Positions 8,078 through 15,297 are shown, numbered from the stretch's first letter. The stretch is 22,296 nt of DNA from Gammaproteobacteria bacterium (GCA_027297825.1 JAPUHH010000012.1:1-22296), one strand, 5' to 3'. The notes: generated from the sequence alone by a model not told the origin. Numbers and translations are program-made.

Positions 8078-8154
8078 ACTCAATGGGTGAGTATACCTTT
8101 GACTATAGACTAGTCAAACGCCAATAGACTAAAGTCAATAGATGTAACTATTGA
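8078..8154. promoter_or_regulatory. Cluster of perfect inverted repeats over the amide operon promoter (candidate operators)
   Basis: Dyads lie back to back. TTTGACTA/TAGTCAAA has 8-bp arms and a 5-bp spacer (8098-8118), covering the -35 and the spacer. TCAATAG/CTATTGA has 7-bp arms and a 6-bp spacer (8135-8154). GACT/AGTC with a 2-bp spacer lies between them at 8127-8136. ACTCA/TGAGT with a 5-bp spacer (8078-8092) overlaps the -10. The motif TAGACTA followed by GTCAA occurs twice, 19 bp apart (8106 and 8125). This looks like one or two dimeric regulators controlling the operon; no regulator gene lies nearby in the window. Confidence 0.5.
8090..8117 (-). promoter_or_regulatory. Sigma70-type promoter of the amide transport operon
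   Basis: On the minus strand, a -35 hexamer TTGACT (8112-8117), a 16-bp spacer and a -10 hexamer TATACT (8090-8095). Each hexamer differs from consensus at one position. The expected start is near 8083, leaving a leader of about 140 nt. This is the best promoter match noticed in the window and lies upstream of the first operon gene in the right orientation. Confidence 0.6.
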
Positions 8155-8544
8155 ATTTCAGCTGTGGGAGCTAATTACAATTTATATATCAATTCATAGA
8201 AATATATCTAGAATAAACAGTTAAAAAGGTCATGTTGATAATGTAATTTAATAACTTATCATAATAAGTAATTGTTATTATAAATAAAATATTCTCTTGT
8301 TGTATGCATAATCAGAGCACTAATCATCATGGAACATGACATATAAATTTCTATCGAAGTATTACGATTTCTTAAGATGGAGCTATCACGGATGATTATT
8401 CATTTACTGCTGAGTGGCATAAATATTGTTTAAGATTTTAAAATTTGTTAAGCAGTGTAATCACTTAAAATTTGATGATGGTGAAAACACATCGCAGATA
8501 TTTAAACTAAGTATCTTAGTCATTTGGAAAAGCATTAAATATTA
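8155..8544. other. AT-rich intergenic stretch
   Basis: About 390 bases without a supported gene, strongly AT-rich and crowded with stops. It holds short AT dyads, for example ACTTAT/ATAAGT with a 4-bp spacer near 8250-8270. The odd palindrome ACTAAG-TAT-CTTAGT (8506-8520) lies 25 bp before the small membrane protein gene and could be an operator or a hairpin. I see no tRNA or recognisable structured RNA. Confidence 0.5.
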
Positions 8545-8742
8545 ATGAAGAGTAAAAAACTAGTAATCGTTGCCGGAGCAATATCGTTATTTGCATGTTT
8601 GGTTGCAGGTGTCTTTATATTGGTGAGATTCAGAGTGATTAATACGGAAGTAGGGTTGTTGTTACTCATTTCCCTGCTGGGAATGTATATCGGATTCGGA
8701 GTGCTGATCGCTGCGTATCGTCTAATTATAAAACTAGACTGA
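8545..8742 (+). CDS. Small two-helix membrane protein of unknown function
   Basis: A 65-residue protein with a Lys-rich start (MKSKK) and two hydrophobic segments (about 6-27 and 38-60) joined by a short loop containing RFRVINTE. It ends RLIIKLD. The pattern is what a small inner-membrane protein looks like, with a cytoplasmic basic N-terminus. No family is recognised. The Shine-Dalgarno is poor (GGAAAAG lies about 15 nt upstream), which lowers confidence. It is convergent with the small Arg-rich gene, with a 24-bp gap whose AAAGA/TCTTT mini-hairpin is too weak to call a terminator. Confidence 0.55.
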   Translation: MKSKKLVIVAGAISLFACLVAGVFILVRFRVINTEVGLLLLISLLGMYIGFGVLIAAYRLIIKLD

Positions 8743-8766
8743 TTGCGAGAAAGTGAATGACAAAGA

Positions 8767-8985
8767 TTAATTCTTTTTAGAGTATTGAGAAAGCAAAAGG
8801 TCGAAAGTAGCTTCTTCAACAAGCCCTTCATCTACGACTATGTTCGAAATTCGTCTATCGGGTTGTATGCGGCGATCATTACGTACACACACCCCTTTTC
8901 GGGTGATGATAGGAAATGCAGCACCGTGTATCGAATCACGTCGTTCTTTGGTGTCGCGACGTTCTAGTGGATTATCAAAACGCAT
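8767..8985 (-). CDS. Small Arg/Asp-rich conserved-looking protein
   Basis: A 72-residue protein with repeated basic-acidic motifs: LERRDTKERRDS near the N-terminus and RNDRRIQPDRRISNI in the middle, then an acidic, hydrophobic C-terminus (VDEGLVEEATFDLLLSQ). No signal peptide or membrane helix is visible. The ATG has a good Shine-Dalgarno (AAGGA, 5 nt spacing). I recognise the DRRxxPDRRxxNI style from small uncharacterised proteobacterial proteins but cannot assign a function. A CRP-like palindrome lies about 80-95 bp upstream of the start. Confidence 0.7.
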   Translation of the reverse strand: MRFDNPLERRDTKERRDSIHGAAFPIITRKGVCVRNDRRIQPDRRISNIVVDEGLVEEATFDLLLSQYSKKN

Positions 8986-9039
8986 GTCTATCCTTAAGGA
9001 AGGGTGAGGTTTTTTCTATTTACGCCTTGGTTGACACCC

Positions 9040-9079
9040 TATATAAAACAACACCTATAGTGACGTGATCGACTTCACA
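9040..9079 (-). promoter_or_regulatory. CRP/Vfr-like site and candidate promoter for the small Arg-rich gene
   Basis: At 9064-9079 the minus strand reads TGTGA, 6 nt, TCACG, one mismatch from the CRP core TGTGA-N6-TCACA, and it is preceded by AAA as in strong CRP sites. About 25 bp downstream lies a TATATA/TATAGG -10-like stretch (about 9038-9045), giving a geometry close to a class II activated promoter. Whether this organism has CRP cannot be told from the window. Confidence 0.4.
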
Positions 9080-9129
9080 TTTTTATTGAGTGCAGTTGCA
9101 AAACTTACATAATGCTTACAAAAATCAAG

Positions 9130-9145
9130 AACTTGTAGGCAAGTT
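9130..9145 (-). terminator. Weak stem-loop followed by T-rich tract
   Basis: AACTTG/CAAGTT with a 4-nt loop, followed on the minus strand by CTTGATTTTTG. It lies about 65 bp beyond the end of the doubtful minus-strand ORF at 9211. The stem is short and AT-rich, so termination efficiency would be low. Confidence 0.25.
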
Positions 9146-9210
9146 ATTTTTGGATTCGTATTACGATTAAATATCGAAATAAAATTCTGTGTATAAGTCT
9201 TGAGTTGGCC

Positions 9211-9423
9211 TTATTCGCTGATTGAAAGCATCAAAATATGCGTCTTTATGACTCTTTCTTTGGCTTTGGAATTTGCGAGACATCTGCGACCGGCTTTGGT
9301 ATACCGGCCATCCATGACAATAAGGGTGACTTTAGAATTTTTGGCATGCTGGCAATGATCACCTAAGTCTTTTCGGTCACCTATATATGCAGTGTCAATT
9401 CCATTTTGACTTAGGACCGCCAT
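9211..9423 (-). CDS. Doubtful small ORF, hypothetical protein
   Basis: A 70-codon frame from an ATG with a fair Shine-Dalgarno (TGGAG, 4 nt spacing); a GTG 8 codons upstream is also possible. The translation is soluble-looking and basic (DRKDLGDHCQHAKNSK, then LIVMDGRYTKAGRRCLANSKAKERVIK). A CCGG...CCGG repeat (GCCGGTATACC/AAAGCCGGTC) lies within it. I recognise no family. It may be real, a fragment of a decayed gene, or chance in an otherwise gene-free stretch. Confidence 0.35.
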   Translation of the reverse strand: MAVLSQNGIDTAYIGDRKDLGDHCQHAKNSKVTLIVMDGRYTKAGRRCLANSKAKERVIKTHILMLSISE

Positions 9424-9647
9424 GTAACTCCAGTATTTTTTCAGCACATGAGTGCATTTTCTGTATGGAGCTAATTTGCATGTTTTAACTCATCGATGAC
9501 GAGGTTTTTATATCTAAAATTGAATAACAACACTATATAATTCCGTATATTTGTGTGTATTTAAGCAAGAAAGAAGTTAATCTACTTTATATCAAATTGT
9601 TATTACTATTTATTTCAAATTAGTCAAAAAAAACAAGAAAGCACCTT

Positions 9648-10985
9648 ATGCATGATCTATTAATTACTAATGCAAAACTTGTGAATGAGCATGTCGTATC
9701 TGAACAGGATGTTTTGATCACGAATAAAAGAATTACTCATATTGGTAAAGATTTACAGTATGAGGAAACAAAGCGTGTCCTCGATGCAAAAGGTAATTAT
9801 TTAATACCCGGAATGATTGATGACCAAGTGCATTTTCGTGAACCTGGGTTGACTCATAAAGCCGATATGGCGACGGAATCGCATGCTGCAATAGCTGGTG
9901 GCATAACTAGCTTTATGGATATGCCAAATGTAAAACCGCCTACTTTAAGTCTTGAGTTGTTGCAGCAAAAATACCAAGCTGCACACCAGCGTGTACAAGC
10001 GAATTATGCATTTTATATGGGTGCTAGTAACGACAATTTGGAAGTCCTAAAGAGCGTACCGATTGATCTTGCCTGCGGGATCAAGGTTTTCATGGGCGCC
10101 TCAACGGGAAATATGCTGGTAGATAAGGATGAGACACTGGAGGGTATTTTTAAACATGCGCCGGTGCCGGTCATTACTCACTGTGAAGACTCGAAGCTGA
10201 TTGAGAAAAATCTTAAAATATACCAACAAAAATATGGAGACGATATTCCGATTGAATACCACCCTATTATTCGTTCAGCCGAGGCTTGCTATAATTCCTC
10301 GCTAAAGGCCGTTAAATTAGCCAAGGAATTTGGTACCCAATTACACATTCTGCATCTTTCTACCGCTAAAGAATTAGAGTTGTTTGCAGAAGGCGAAGTG
10401 CAAGATAAATCAATCACCGCAGAAGTGTGTGTACATTACCTATTTTATAACGAAGCGGATTATGCTGAGAAAGGTGCTTTGATCAAATGCAATCCTGCCA
10501 TCAAGACTTTGCAAGATCAGTTAGGCCTTTTGCAGGGTGTAAATGATGATCGCATAGATATCATTGCTACAGACCATGCGCCGCATTTGCTAGAGGAAAA
10601 AAGTGGTAATTATCTAACTGCGCCTGCTGGGTTGCCGCTAGTGCAGCATGCTTTATTAAGTCTATTGGAGCATTATCATGACAATGTATTGAGTATTGAG
10701 AAGATTGTTGAGAAGACCAGCCATAATGTAGTAAAGCGCTTTTCGGTAATGGAAAGAGGGTATATTCGAGAAGGTTATTTTGCAGATTTAGTAATTCTAG
10801 ATGTTGATAAGCCTTTTGTCGTAACCTCAGACAATGTTTTATATAAGTGTGGTTGGTCCCCGTTTGAGGGCACTACATTTCGCTCGACTATTGATACCAC
10901 CATCCTTAATGGCCAAGTTGTTTATGAGAGAGGTGAATTCTCTAATTATCAATTCTTTGGTGAGCAATTAAAATTTGATCGTTGA
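9648..10985 (+). CDS. pyrC: Dihydroorotase
   Basis: A 445-residue amidohydrolase that reversibly cyclises N-carbamoyl-L-aspartate to dihydroorotate in pyrimidine synthesis. The motif IDDQVHFREPG (58-67) supplies His62 and Arg64. Asn94 in DMPN is the substrate-binding Asn. Lys146 in GIKVFMGASTGNM is the likely carboxylated bridging Lys. His178 (THCED) and His236 (HILHLS) are metal ligands, and Asp309 (ATDHAPH) is the catalytic Asp. The first His of the usual HxH metal motif is Gln60; I recall this DDQVHFREPG form from a recognised dihydroorotase subgroup in Bacteroidetes and some proteobacteria. This is the long (class I-like) form, unlike the ~350-residue E. coli PyrC. The Shine-Dalgarno is weak (AAGAAAG). 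The stop overlaps the start of the next gene (TGATG). Allantoinase is the main alternative, but the motifs favour dihydroorotase. Confidence 0.92.
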   Translation: MHDLLITNAKLVNEHVVSEQDVLITNKRITHIGKDLQYEETKRVLDAKGNYLIPGMIDDQVHFREPGLTHKADMATESHAAIAGGITSFMDMPNVKPPTLSLELLQQKYQAAHQRVQANYAFYMGASNDNLEVLKSVPIDLACGIKVFMGASTGNMLVDKDETLEGIFKHAPVPVITHCEDSKLIEKNLKIYQQKYGDDIPIEYHPIIRSAEACYNSSLKAVKLAKEFGTQLHILHLSTAKELELFAEGEVQDKSITAEVCVHYLFYNEADYAEKGALIKCNPAIKTLQDQLGLLQGVNDDRIDIIATDHAPHLLEEKSGNYLTAPAGLPLVQHALLSLLEHYHDNVLSIEKIVEKTSHNVVKRFSVMERGYIREGYFADLVILDVDKPFVVTSDNVLYKCGWSPFEGTTFRSTIDTTILNGQVVYERGEFSNYQFFGEQLKFDR

Positions 10986-11224
10986 TGTCTAACATGCTGC
11001 ATTGGTTAAAAATTCATTTAATATTTTTAGTGATATCGTTGCTTATCGCTTTTGCATTGATTCCTGCAGATCAATTTTATTTTAGTAATATTCCTGCTCA
11101 GGAGATTAAAGACTACTATTACGATGCAATGGCTTTTGAAAAAACTAAAGCTTGGAAGATTGTTTTCACGTGGTTTTTAGGTTTGACCGGTGGGAGGTTA
11201 ATGATTCGAGCGCTGAATAAATAG
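10985..11224 (+). CDS. Small membrane protein, translationally coupled to dihydroorotase
   Basis: A 79-residue protein whose ATG shares one base with the dihydroorotase stop codon (TGATG), a classic coupling arrangement. It has an N-terminal hydrophobic helix (about 8-26, HLIFLVISLLIAFALI), a polar middle with an acidic KDYYYDAMAFEK stretch (about 41-52), and a weaker C-terminal hydrophobic segment (IVFTWFLGLTGG) ending in RLMIRALNK. No family is recognised. It lies between pyrC and a phosphatase gene, which may all be one transcript. Confidence 0.7.
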   Translation: MSNMLHWLKIHLIFLVISLLIAFALIPADQFYFSNIPAQEIKDYYYDAMAFEKTKAWKIVFTWFLGLTGGRLMIRALNK

Positions 11225-11251
11225 AACGCCTTCATTGACGTTAAAAACAAA

Positions 11252-11770
11252 TTGAAAATTTTCAGATATAAAAAGAATCTTAAAGAGATCAATGTGTTGT
11301 TTGTTTGTATGGGCAATATTTGCCGCTCTCCAACAGCGCATGGCGTTTTTCAAAAACTGGTTGAAGAGGAATTGTTGCATAGTGTTATTGGCGTAGATTC
11401 TGCCGGTACTTATGCCTATCACGCAGGCAACCGGCCTGATCCCAGAGCAAAATCTGCAGCCAGTAAACGTGGTTATAACTTGAAGAAGTTGAGAGCTCGT
11501 AAAATTGAGCCAGCTGATTTTTTAGAATTTGATTATGTTATGGCCATGGATAACAAAAACAGACAAGACTTATTAGATCTTTGCGAAGAAGATCAAGTTG
11601 GTAAAATCATGCTGTTTTTGGACTTTGCAAAAACAACAAATGTTACTGAAATCCCTGATCCTTATTATGGTGGTTTAAATGGCTTTGAGAGGGTATTAGA
11701 TCTGGTTGAAGTCGCTAGTCATGGTTTGTTGGAGCATATAAAAGCGAATCATTCATTCAATGCACGATAA
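11252..11770 (+). CDS. Low-molecular-weight protein tyrosine phosphatase
   Basis: An LMW-PTP/arsenate-reductase-fold phosphatase that removes phosphate from phosphotyrosine (or small phosphoesters). The P-loop CMGNICRS gives the Cys19 nucleophile and Arg25 (C-x5-R-S), and Asp136 in IPDPYYGG is the general acid followed by the paired Tyr residues of the family. The 172-codon version starts at TTG 11252, which has no Shine-Dalgarno. An in-frame GTG at 11294 is preceded by AAAGAG with suitable spacing and gives 158 residues, but leaves only three residues before the Cys. The true start is uncertain. No Wza/Wzc-type capsule genes lie nearby, so a capsule role is not indicated. Confidence 0.9.
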   Translation: MKIFRYKKNLKEINVLFVCMGNICRSPTAHGVFQKLVEEELLHSVIGVDSAGTYAYHAGNRPDPRAKSAASKRGYNLKKLRARKIEPADFLEFDYVMAMDNKNRQDLLDLCEEDQVGKIMLFLDFAKTTNVTEIPDPYYGGLNGFERVLDLVEVASHGLLEHIKANHSFNAR

Positions 11771-11778
11771 CAGAACAA

Positions 11779-11807
11779 GAATTGCCTAAACATTGGCATC
11801 AGAATTC
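11779..11807 (-). terminator. Possible terminator of rne
   Basis: Between the convergent phosphatase and rne genes, GAATT/AATTC and GCC/GGC arms form an interrupted stem with an 8-nt loop and a 5-nt bulge. On the minus strand it is followed by TTGTTCTGTT. The stem is imperfect, so this is a weak call. Confidence 0.25.
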
Positions 11808-11899
11808 GTATAATTATTGGATTGTGTCTTGGATTCTGGAGTATTCGATGACGGGCTCTGGGACTCTCTTGTGGTCGCGGACTGCTGCCACTTTGCTTG

Positions 11900-13771
11900 C
11901 TAAGCTGGGTTACGTGAATTAGCGTTTCTGCGAGAGTTGTCTGCTCTACGTCTTTCATTACCATGCGCATTATCGCGGCGGGGTCCGCGACGTCTTTGAT
12001 TGTTTGAGTGGTTGCGATTGCCTTGATAGTTACGTGAACGACTGCTTTGTTGGTTCGGTTTAGAGGTTTCTTTTAATTTTGGCTGAATATCGTTGCCAAG
12101 CAACCATGCAAAGAAACGTTTTAGCATTCCAGGTTTAGTAGTAGCAGATTGCTTCTGTCGATGAGGCGCTGGTGATGTTGCAGTATGAATTGATCTTACC
12201 GCAGGCTGTTCTGCTACAGTTGTAACGGGTTTAGTTAGATTCACGCTTGCTTCTTCTTGCGGAATCAATTCATAGCTAGATTTGTTACTTACTTCTTTAT
12301 CATCATCTCGAATGCGTTCTATAGTGAAGTGTGGTGTTTCTAGATTCGGGTCAGGTATGACAACGAGTTGTACCAGATGACGATCTTCAATTTCACTAAT
12401 AGCACTGCGTTTCTCATTTAATAAAAAGCTCGTGACGTCCACAGGCAGTTTGGCGATCACTTTGCCAGTTTTATCCTTCATGGCTTCTTCTTCTATAAGA
12501 CGAAGCACTCCTAGCGCGAGTGATTCTATACCGCGAATCGCTCCATGTCCGGTGCAACGCGGGCATACAATTTGGCTTGATTCTTCAAGTGATGGGCGTA
12601 GTCGTTGCCGTGACATTTCTAAAAGGCCAAAGCGAGAAATTTTGCTTATTTGTACACGTGCGCGGTCGATCTGTAGGGCATCACGCAGTCGATTTTCAAC
12701 ATTACGTTGATTTTTATTCGACATCATATCGATGAAGTCGATCACAATGAGTCCGCCCAAGTCACGTATGCGTAGTTGCCTTGCAATTTCATCTGCGGCT
12801 TCAAGGTTGGTATTCAGCGCCGTATCTTCGATATCACTGCCTTTGGTGGATTTAGCAGAGTTAATATCAATGGAGATCATCGCTTCGGTGTGGTCGATGA
12901 CTATGGATCCACCTGAAGGTAGCGTTACATCTCGATCAAATGCTGATTCGATTTGTGTTTCAATCTGGTAACGATTGAATAAAGGAACATTATCTTCATA
13001 CCGTTTAAGTTTTTTAAGACTATTCGGCATGACTTGTTCGATAAACTGTTTAGCATCCTCATAAACGCGAGCGTCATCGATAATAATTTCGCTGATATCA
13101 TCTCTTAGATGATCACGTAGGGCGCGAATAACTACATTACTTTCTTGATAAATAAGAAATGGTTCGTCTTTGGTATCTGAAGCTTTGTTGATGGCTTCAC
13201 TTATTTGTAATAAGTAATTAAGATCCCACTGCAATTCTTCTGTAGATCCGCCCATGCCTGCAGTACGGATAATGATGCCCATGCCTTCTGGGACTTCAAG
13301 CTGCGCCAGGGTTTTGCGCATCGCTTCACGTTCTTCGCCCTCAATGCGACGAGAAACGCCACCTGCGCGTGGGTTATTCGGCATTAGCACAAGATAGCGG
13401 CCCGCTAGACTGAGGTAGGTGGTGAGTGCAGCGCCTTTGTTGCCACGTTCTTCACGTTCTACTTGTATGACGACCTGCTGACCTTCCGATATCAAATTTT
13501 TGATCGGGGTGCGATCGCCGCCGCTGGAAGACCCATTTAAGTATTCGCTGGCAATTTCTTTAAAAGGGAGAAATCCATGGCGTTTGGCGCCATAATTGAC
13601 GAAGGCTGCTTCTAAGCTGGGTTCGACACGGGTGATAACACCCTTGTAAATGTTAGCTTTCTTTTGGTTCCGAGAAGGTAGTTCGATGTCTAGGTCGTAT
13701 AGTTGTTGTCCATCGACCATCCCCACACGCAATTCTTCTTGCTGTGTAGCATTGATTAAAATTCTTTTCAT
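11900..13771 (-). CDS. rne: Ribonuclease E (short form)
   Basis: The endoribonuclease that starts mRNA decay and matures rRNA and tRNA. In the 623-residue product the N-terminus MKRILINATQ matches RNase E. An S1 RNA-binding domain covers about 36-120. The catalytic Asp pair is Asp302 (ISIDINS) and Asp345 (VIDFIDM), and the zinc-link is CPRC at 403-406, all within one residue of E. coli positions. The C-terminal half is cut down to about 120 residues: a linker, a short amphipathic stretch GMLKRFFAWLLGN (548-560) resembling the membrane-targeting segment, and an Arg/Asn-rich tail (578-620) resembling an RNA-binding arm. Most of the E. coli degradosome scaffold (1061 residues) is absent. RNase G is excluded by the N-terminus and tail. 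The Shine-Dalgarno is AGAG, 6 nt from the ATG. A long upstream leader may serve autoregulation. Confidence 0.95.
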   Translation of the reverse strand: MKRILINATQQEELRVGMVDGQQLYDLDIELPSRNQKKANIYKGVITRVEPSLEAAFVNYGAKRHGFLPFKEIASEYLNGSSSGGDRTPIKNLISEGQQVVIQVEREERGNKGAALTTYLSLAGRYLVLMPNNPRAGGVSRRIEGEEREAMRKTLAQLEVPEGMGIIIRTAGMGGSTEELQWDLNYLLQISEAINKASDTKDEPFLIYQESNVVIRALRDHLRDDISEIIIDDARVYEDAKQFIEQVMPNSLKKLKRYEDNVPLFNRYQIETQIESAFDRDVTLPSGGSIVIDHTEAMISIDINSAKSTKGSDIEDTALNTNLEAADEIARQLRIRDLGGLIVIDFIDMMSNKNQRNVENRLRDALQIDRARVQISKISRFGLLEMSRQRLRPSLEESSQIVCPRCTGHGAIRGIESLALGVLRLIEEEAMKDKTGKVIAKLPVDVTSFLLNEKRSAISEIEDRHLVQLVVIPDPNLETPHFTIERIRDDDKEVSNKSSYELIPQEEASVNLTKPVTTVAEQPAVRSIHTATSPAPHRQKQSATTKPGMLKRFFAWLLGNDIQPKLKETSKPNQQSSRSRNYQGNRNHSNNQRRRGPRRDNAHGNERRRADNSRRNANSRNPA

Positions 13772-14199
13772 AGTTAACTCTGTCTAATATCCATATTCTT
13801 CGTGACTTGCTACATAGACGCATGTCCGTAATTTTCCTGATCCAACGTAAATTTGTTGGCTGAACAAGGTCAGCAGAGAATAGCCAAAGGAAGAATTGAA
13901 TTGTGATGTGTAAAAAAATCATGTTGTACTGTGTAGCACTTGCGTATCACCTACATTTGGATCATCAGCAGTACTTTAAAATTCATATTCACTGCAAACT
14001 GCACTAATGCAAAGGGCTGTGAGGTGTAGTAAATCTAGGAGTGCCAAATTGGAATGGTAAATTTCTTCAGGGCACTGTACGTTTAAAATTCACGTAACGG
14101 TTTCAAAATTCACGAGATGACTATACCAAGCTCAGCCATGCCCAGCAAATCGGATGGCTATTTACTTGAGGCAGTTAGCTGGAAGGTCAAACGTCTACT
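13772..14199. promoter_or_regulatory. Divergent control region and probable rne 5' leader
   Basis: A 428-bp spacer between divergent rne and rluC with no supported gene. In E. coli the same junction carries a ~360-nt rne leader through which RNase E represses its own mRNA; a similar role is inferred from position and length only. A 10-bp direct repeat AAAATTCACG occurs at 14085-14094 and 14105-14114, exactly 20 bp apart, and a partial copy (AAAATTCA) lies near 13978. A TATACC -10-like element lies near 14122 on the rluC side. Confidence 0.45.
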
Positions 14200-15147
14200 A
14201 TGAATGGCTCCACTCAAATCATCGATTCCAGCAGAGATGGACAACGAATCGATAATTATCTATTCGCTTGCTTAAAAGGCGTGCCGAAAAGCCATGTTTA
14301 TAGATTGCTGCGAACTGGCAAGATTAGGGTCAATGGGAAACGGGTCAAACAAACGTATCGATTGCAAGAAGATGATGAAGTTCTGATTCCAGAGCTTCGC
14401 ATGTCATCTTTAGCGGGAAAGCCAAATATTTCAGAGCGCGTTAAAGATCAAATTGAATCTTCAATTTTGCATGAAGATGAAGCTATTTTAGCCATCAATA
14501 AACCGGCGGGTACTGCCGTTCATCCAGGCACGCGTGTGGCATATGGTGTAATAGAAATTTTAAGAGCTTTACGGCCAGCTGCGCCTTATCTAGAATTAGT
14601 GCATCGAATAGATCGTGAAACGAGCGGCTGTTTGTTGATCGCAAAAAATAGAAAAACGCTAAATGAGCTGCATGAGTTACTGCGAACTCAAAATATAAAA
14701 AAAGAGTACTTGGCATTGCTTAAGGGTGAATGGAAGTTTGGAGATAAAATCATAGACACTGCGTTAAAAGCTAAACGAGAATTTTCAGAAGGTTTGCATA
14801 CAGGAGGTTGTGAAGAAAAATTTAAAACTGCTATCACAAAATTTTCACCCCGCAAAGTTTCTACAGAATTCTCACTGATGAAGGTTCAAATAGGCACTGG
14901 GCGGACTCATCAAATCCGTATTCATGCTGCTCAGTGTGGTCATCCGGTAGTAGGGGACCAAAAGTATGGTGATTATTCATTTAACCGTGATTGTAAAAAA
15001 CGAGGTTTGAAACGCATGTTTTTGCATGCTTCGAATTTATCGTTTCAGCTCCCAAGTAGCGGCCAAAAATATAATTTTACAGCCCAGTTGGATATGGAAC
15101 TAAAAGGCTTTTTAAAGGGTCTGGGTTTATGCGTTAGTGCTCGATAG
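14200..15147 (+). CDS. rluC: 23S rRNA pseudouridine synthase RluC
   Basis: A 315-residue RluA-family pseudouridine synthase; RluC modifies U955, U2504 and U2580 of 23S rRNA. An S4 RNA-binding domain lies at about 16-66 (RIDNYLFACLKGVPKSHVYR, then GKIRVNGKRVK). The catalytic motif HRIDRETSG has Asp138. The typical LAINKPAGTAVHPG (97-110), TGRTHQIRIHAAQCGHPVVGDQKYG and C-terminal FLHASNLSF segments follow. Assignment to RluC rather than RluD rests on its position divergent from rne, as in E. coli. GGAAGG lies about 13 nt before the ATG, a long spacing, but no other start is available in frame. Confidence 0.92.
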   Translation: MNGSTQIIDSSRDGQRIDNYLFACLKGVPKSHVYRLLRTGKIRVNGKRVKQTYRLQEDDEVLIPELRMSSLAGKPNISERVKDQIESSILHEDEAILAINKPAGTAVHPGTRVAYGVIEILRALRPAAPYLELVHRIDRETSGCLLIAKNRKTLNELHELLRTQNIKKEYLALLKGEWKFGDKIIDTALKAKREFSEGLHTGGCEEKFKTAITKFSPRKVSTEFSLMKVQIGTGRTHQIRIHAAQCGHPVVGDQKYGDYSFNRDCKKRGLKRMFLHASNLSFQLPSSGQKYNFTAQLDMELKGFLKGLGLCVSAR

Positions 15148-15297
15148 CATGCAGATCGATGGATTTGATTTAATAAATTGGATGCGGTTTACTGCAAGCC
15201 TAAATATGAGAAACCAGATAGGAAATAGTGTGGAGCTAAAAGTCAGCGCTCATCTCAATATATGTTCACAGGATATATATAAAGGTGGAAATCTAAT

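Noticed and set aside
7942..8090. Guanidine riboswitch or ANTAR target in the operon leader
   Set aside because: The stems have 5-nt or large loops, not paired hexaloops with A1/G4, and the conserved ykkC core bases are not visible.
7942..8100. Sigma54 promoter for the amide operon (nitrogen control)
   Set aside because: No TGGCAC-N5-TTGCA-like element found on the minus strand; a sigma70-type promoter fits much better.
8155..8544. Small RNA or origin-like AT-rich region
   Set aside because: Only short AT dyads; no DnaA-box cluster, iterons or convincing structured RNA with a terminator.
9648..10985. Recent transfer of pyrC from Bacteroidetes because of the DDQVHFREPG motif
   Set aside because: The same subgroup motif is recalled from proteobacteria too, and base composition does not differ visibly from neighbours.
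12432..12971. Plus-strand open frames inside rne
   Set aside because: They are antisense shadows of a strongly conserved coding region, with no ribosome-binding sites or motifs.
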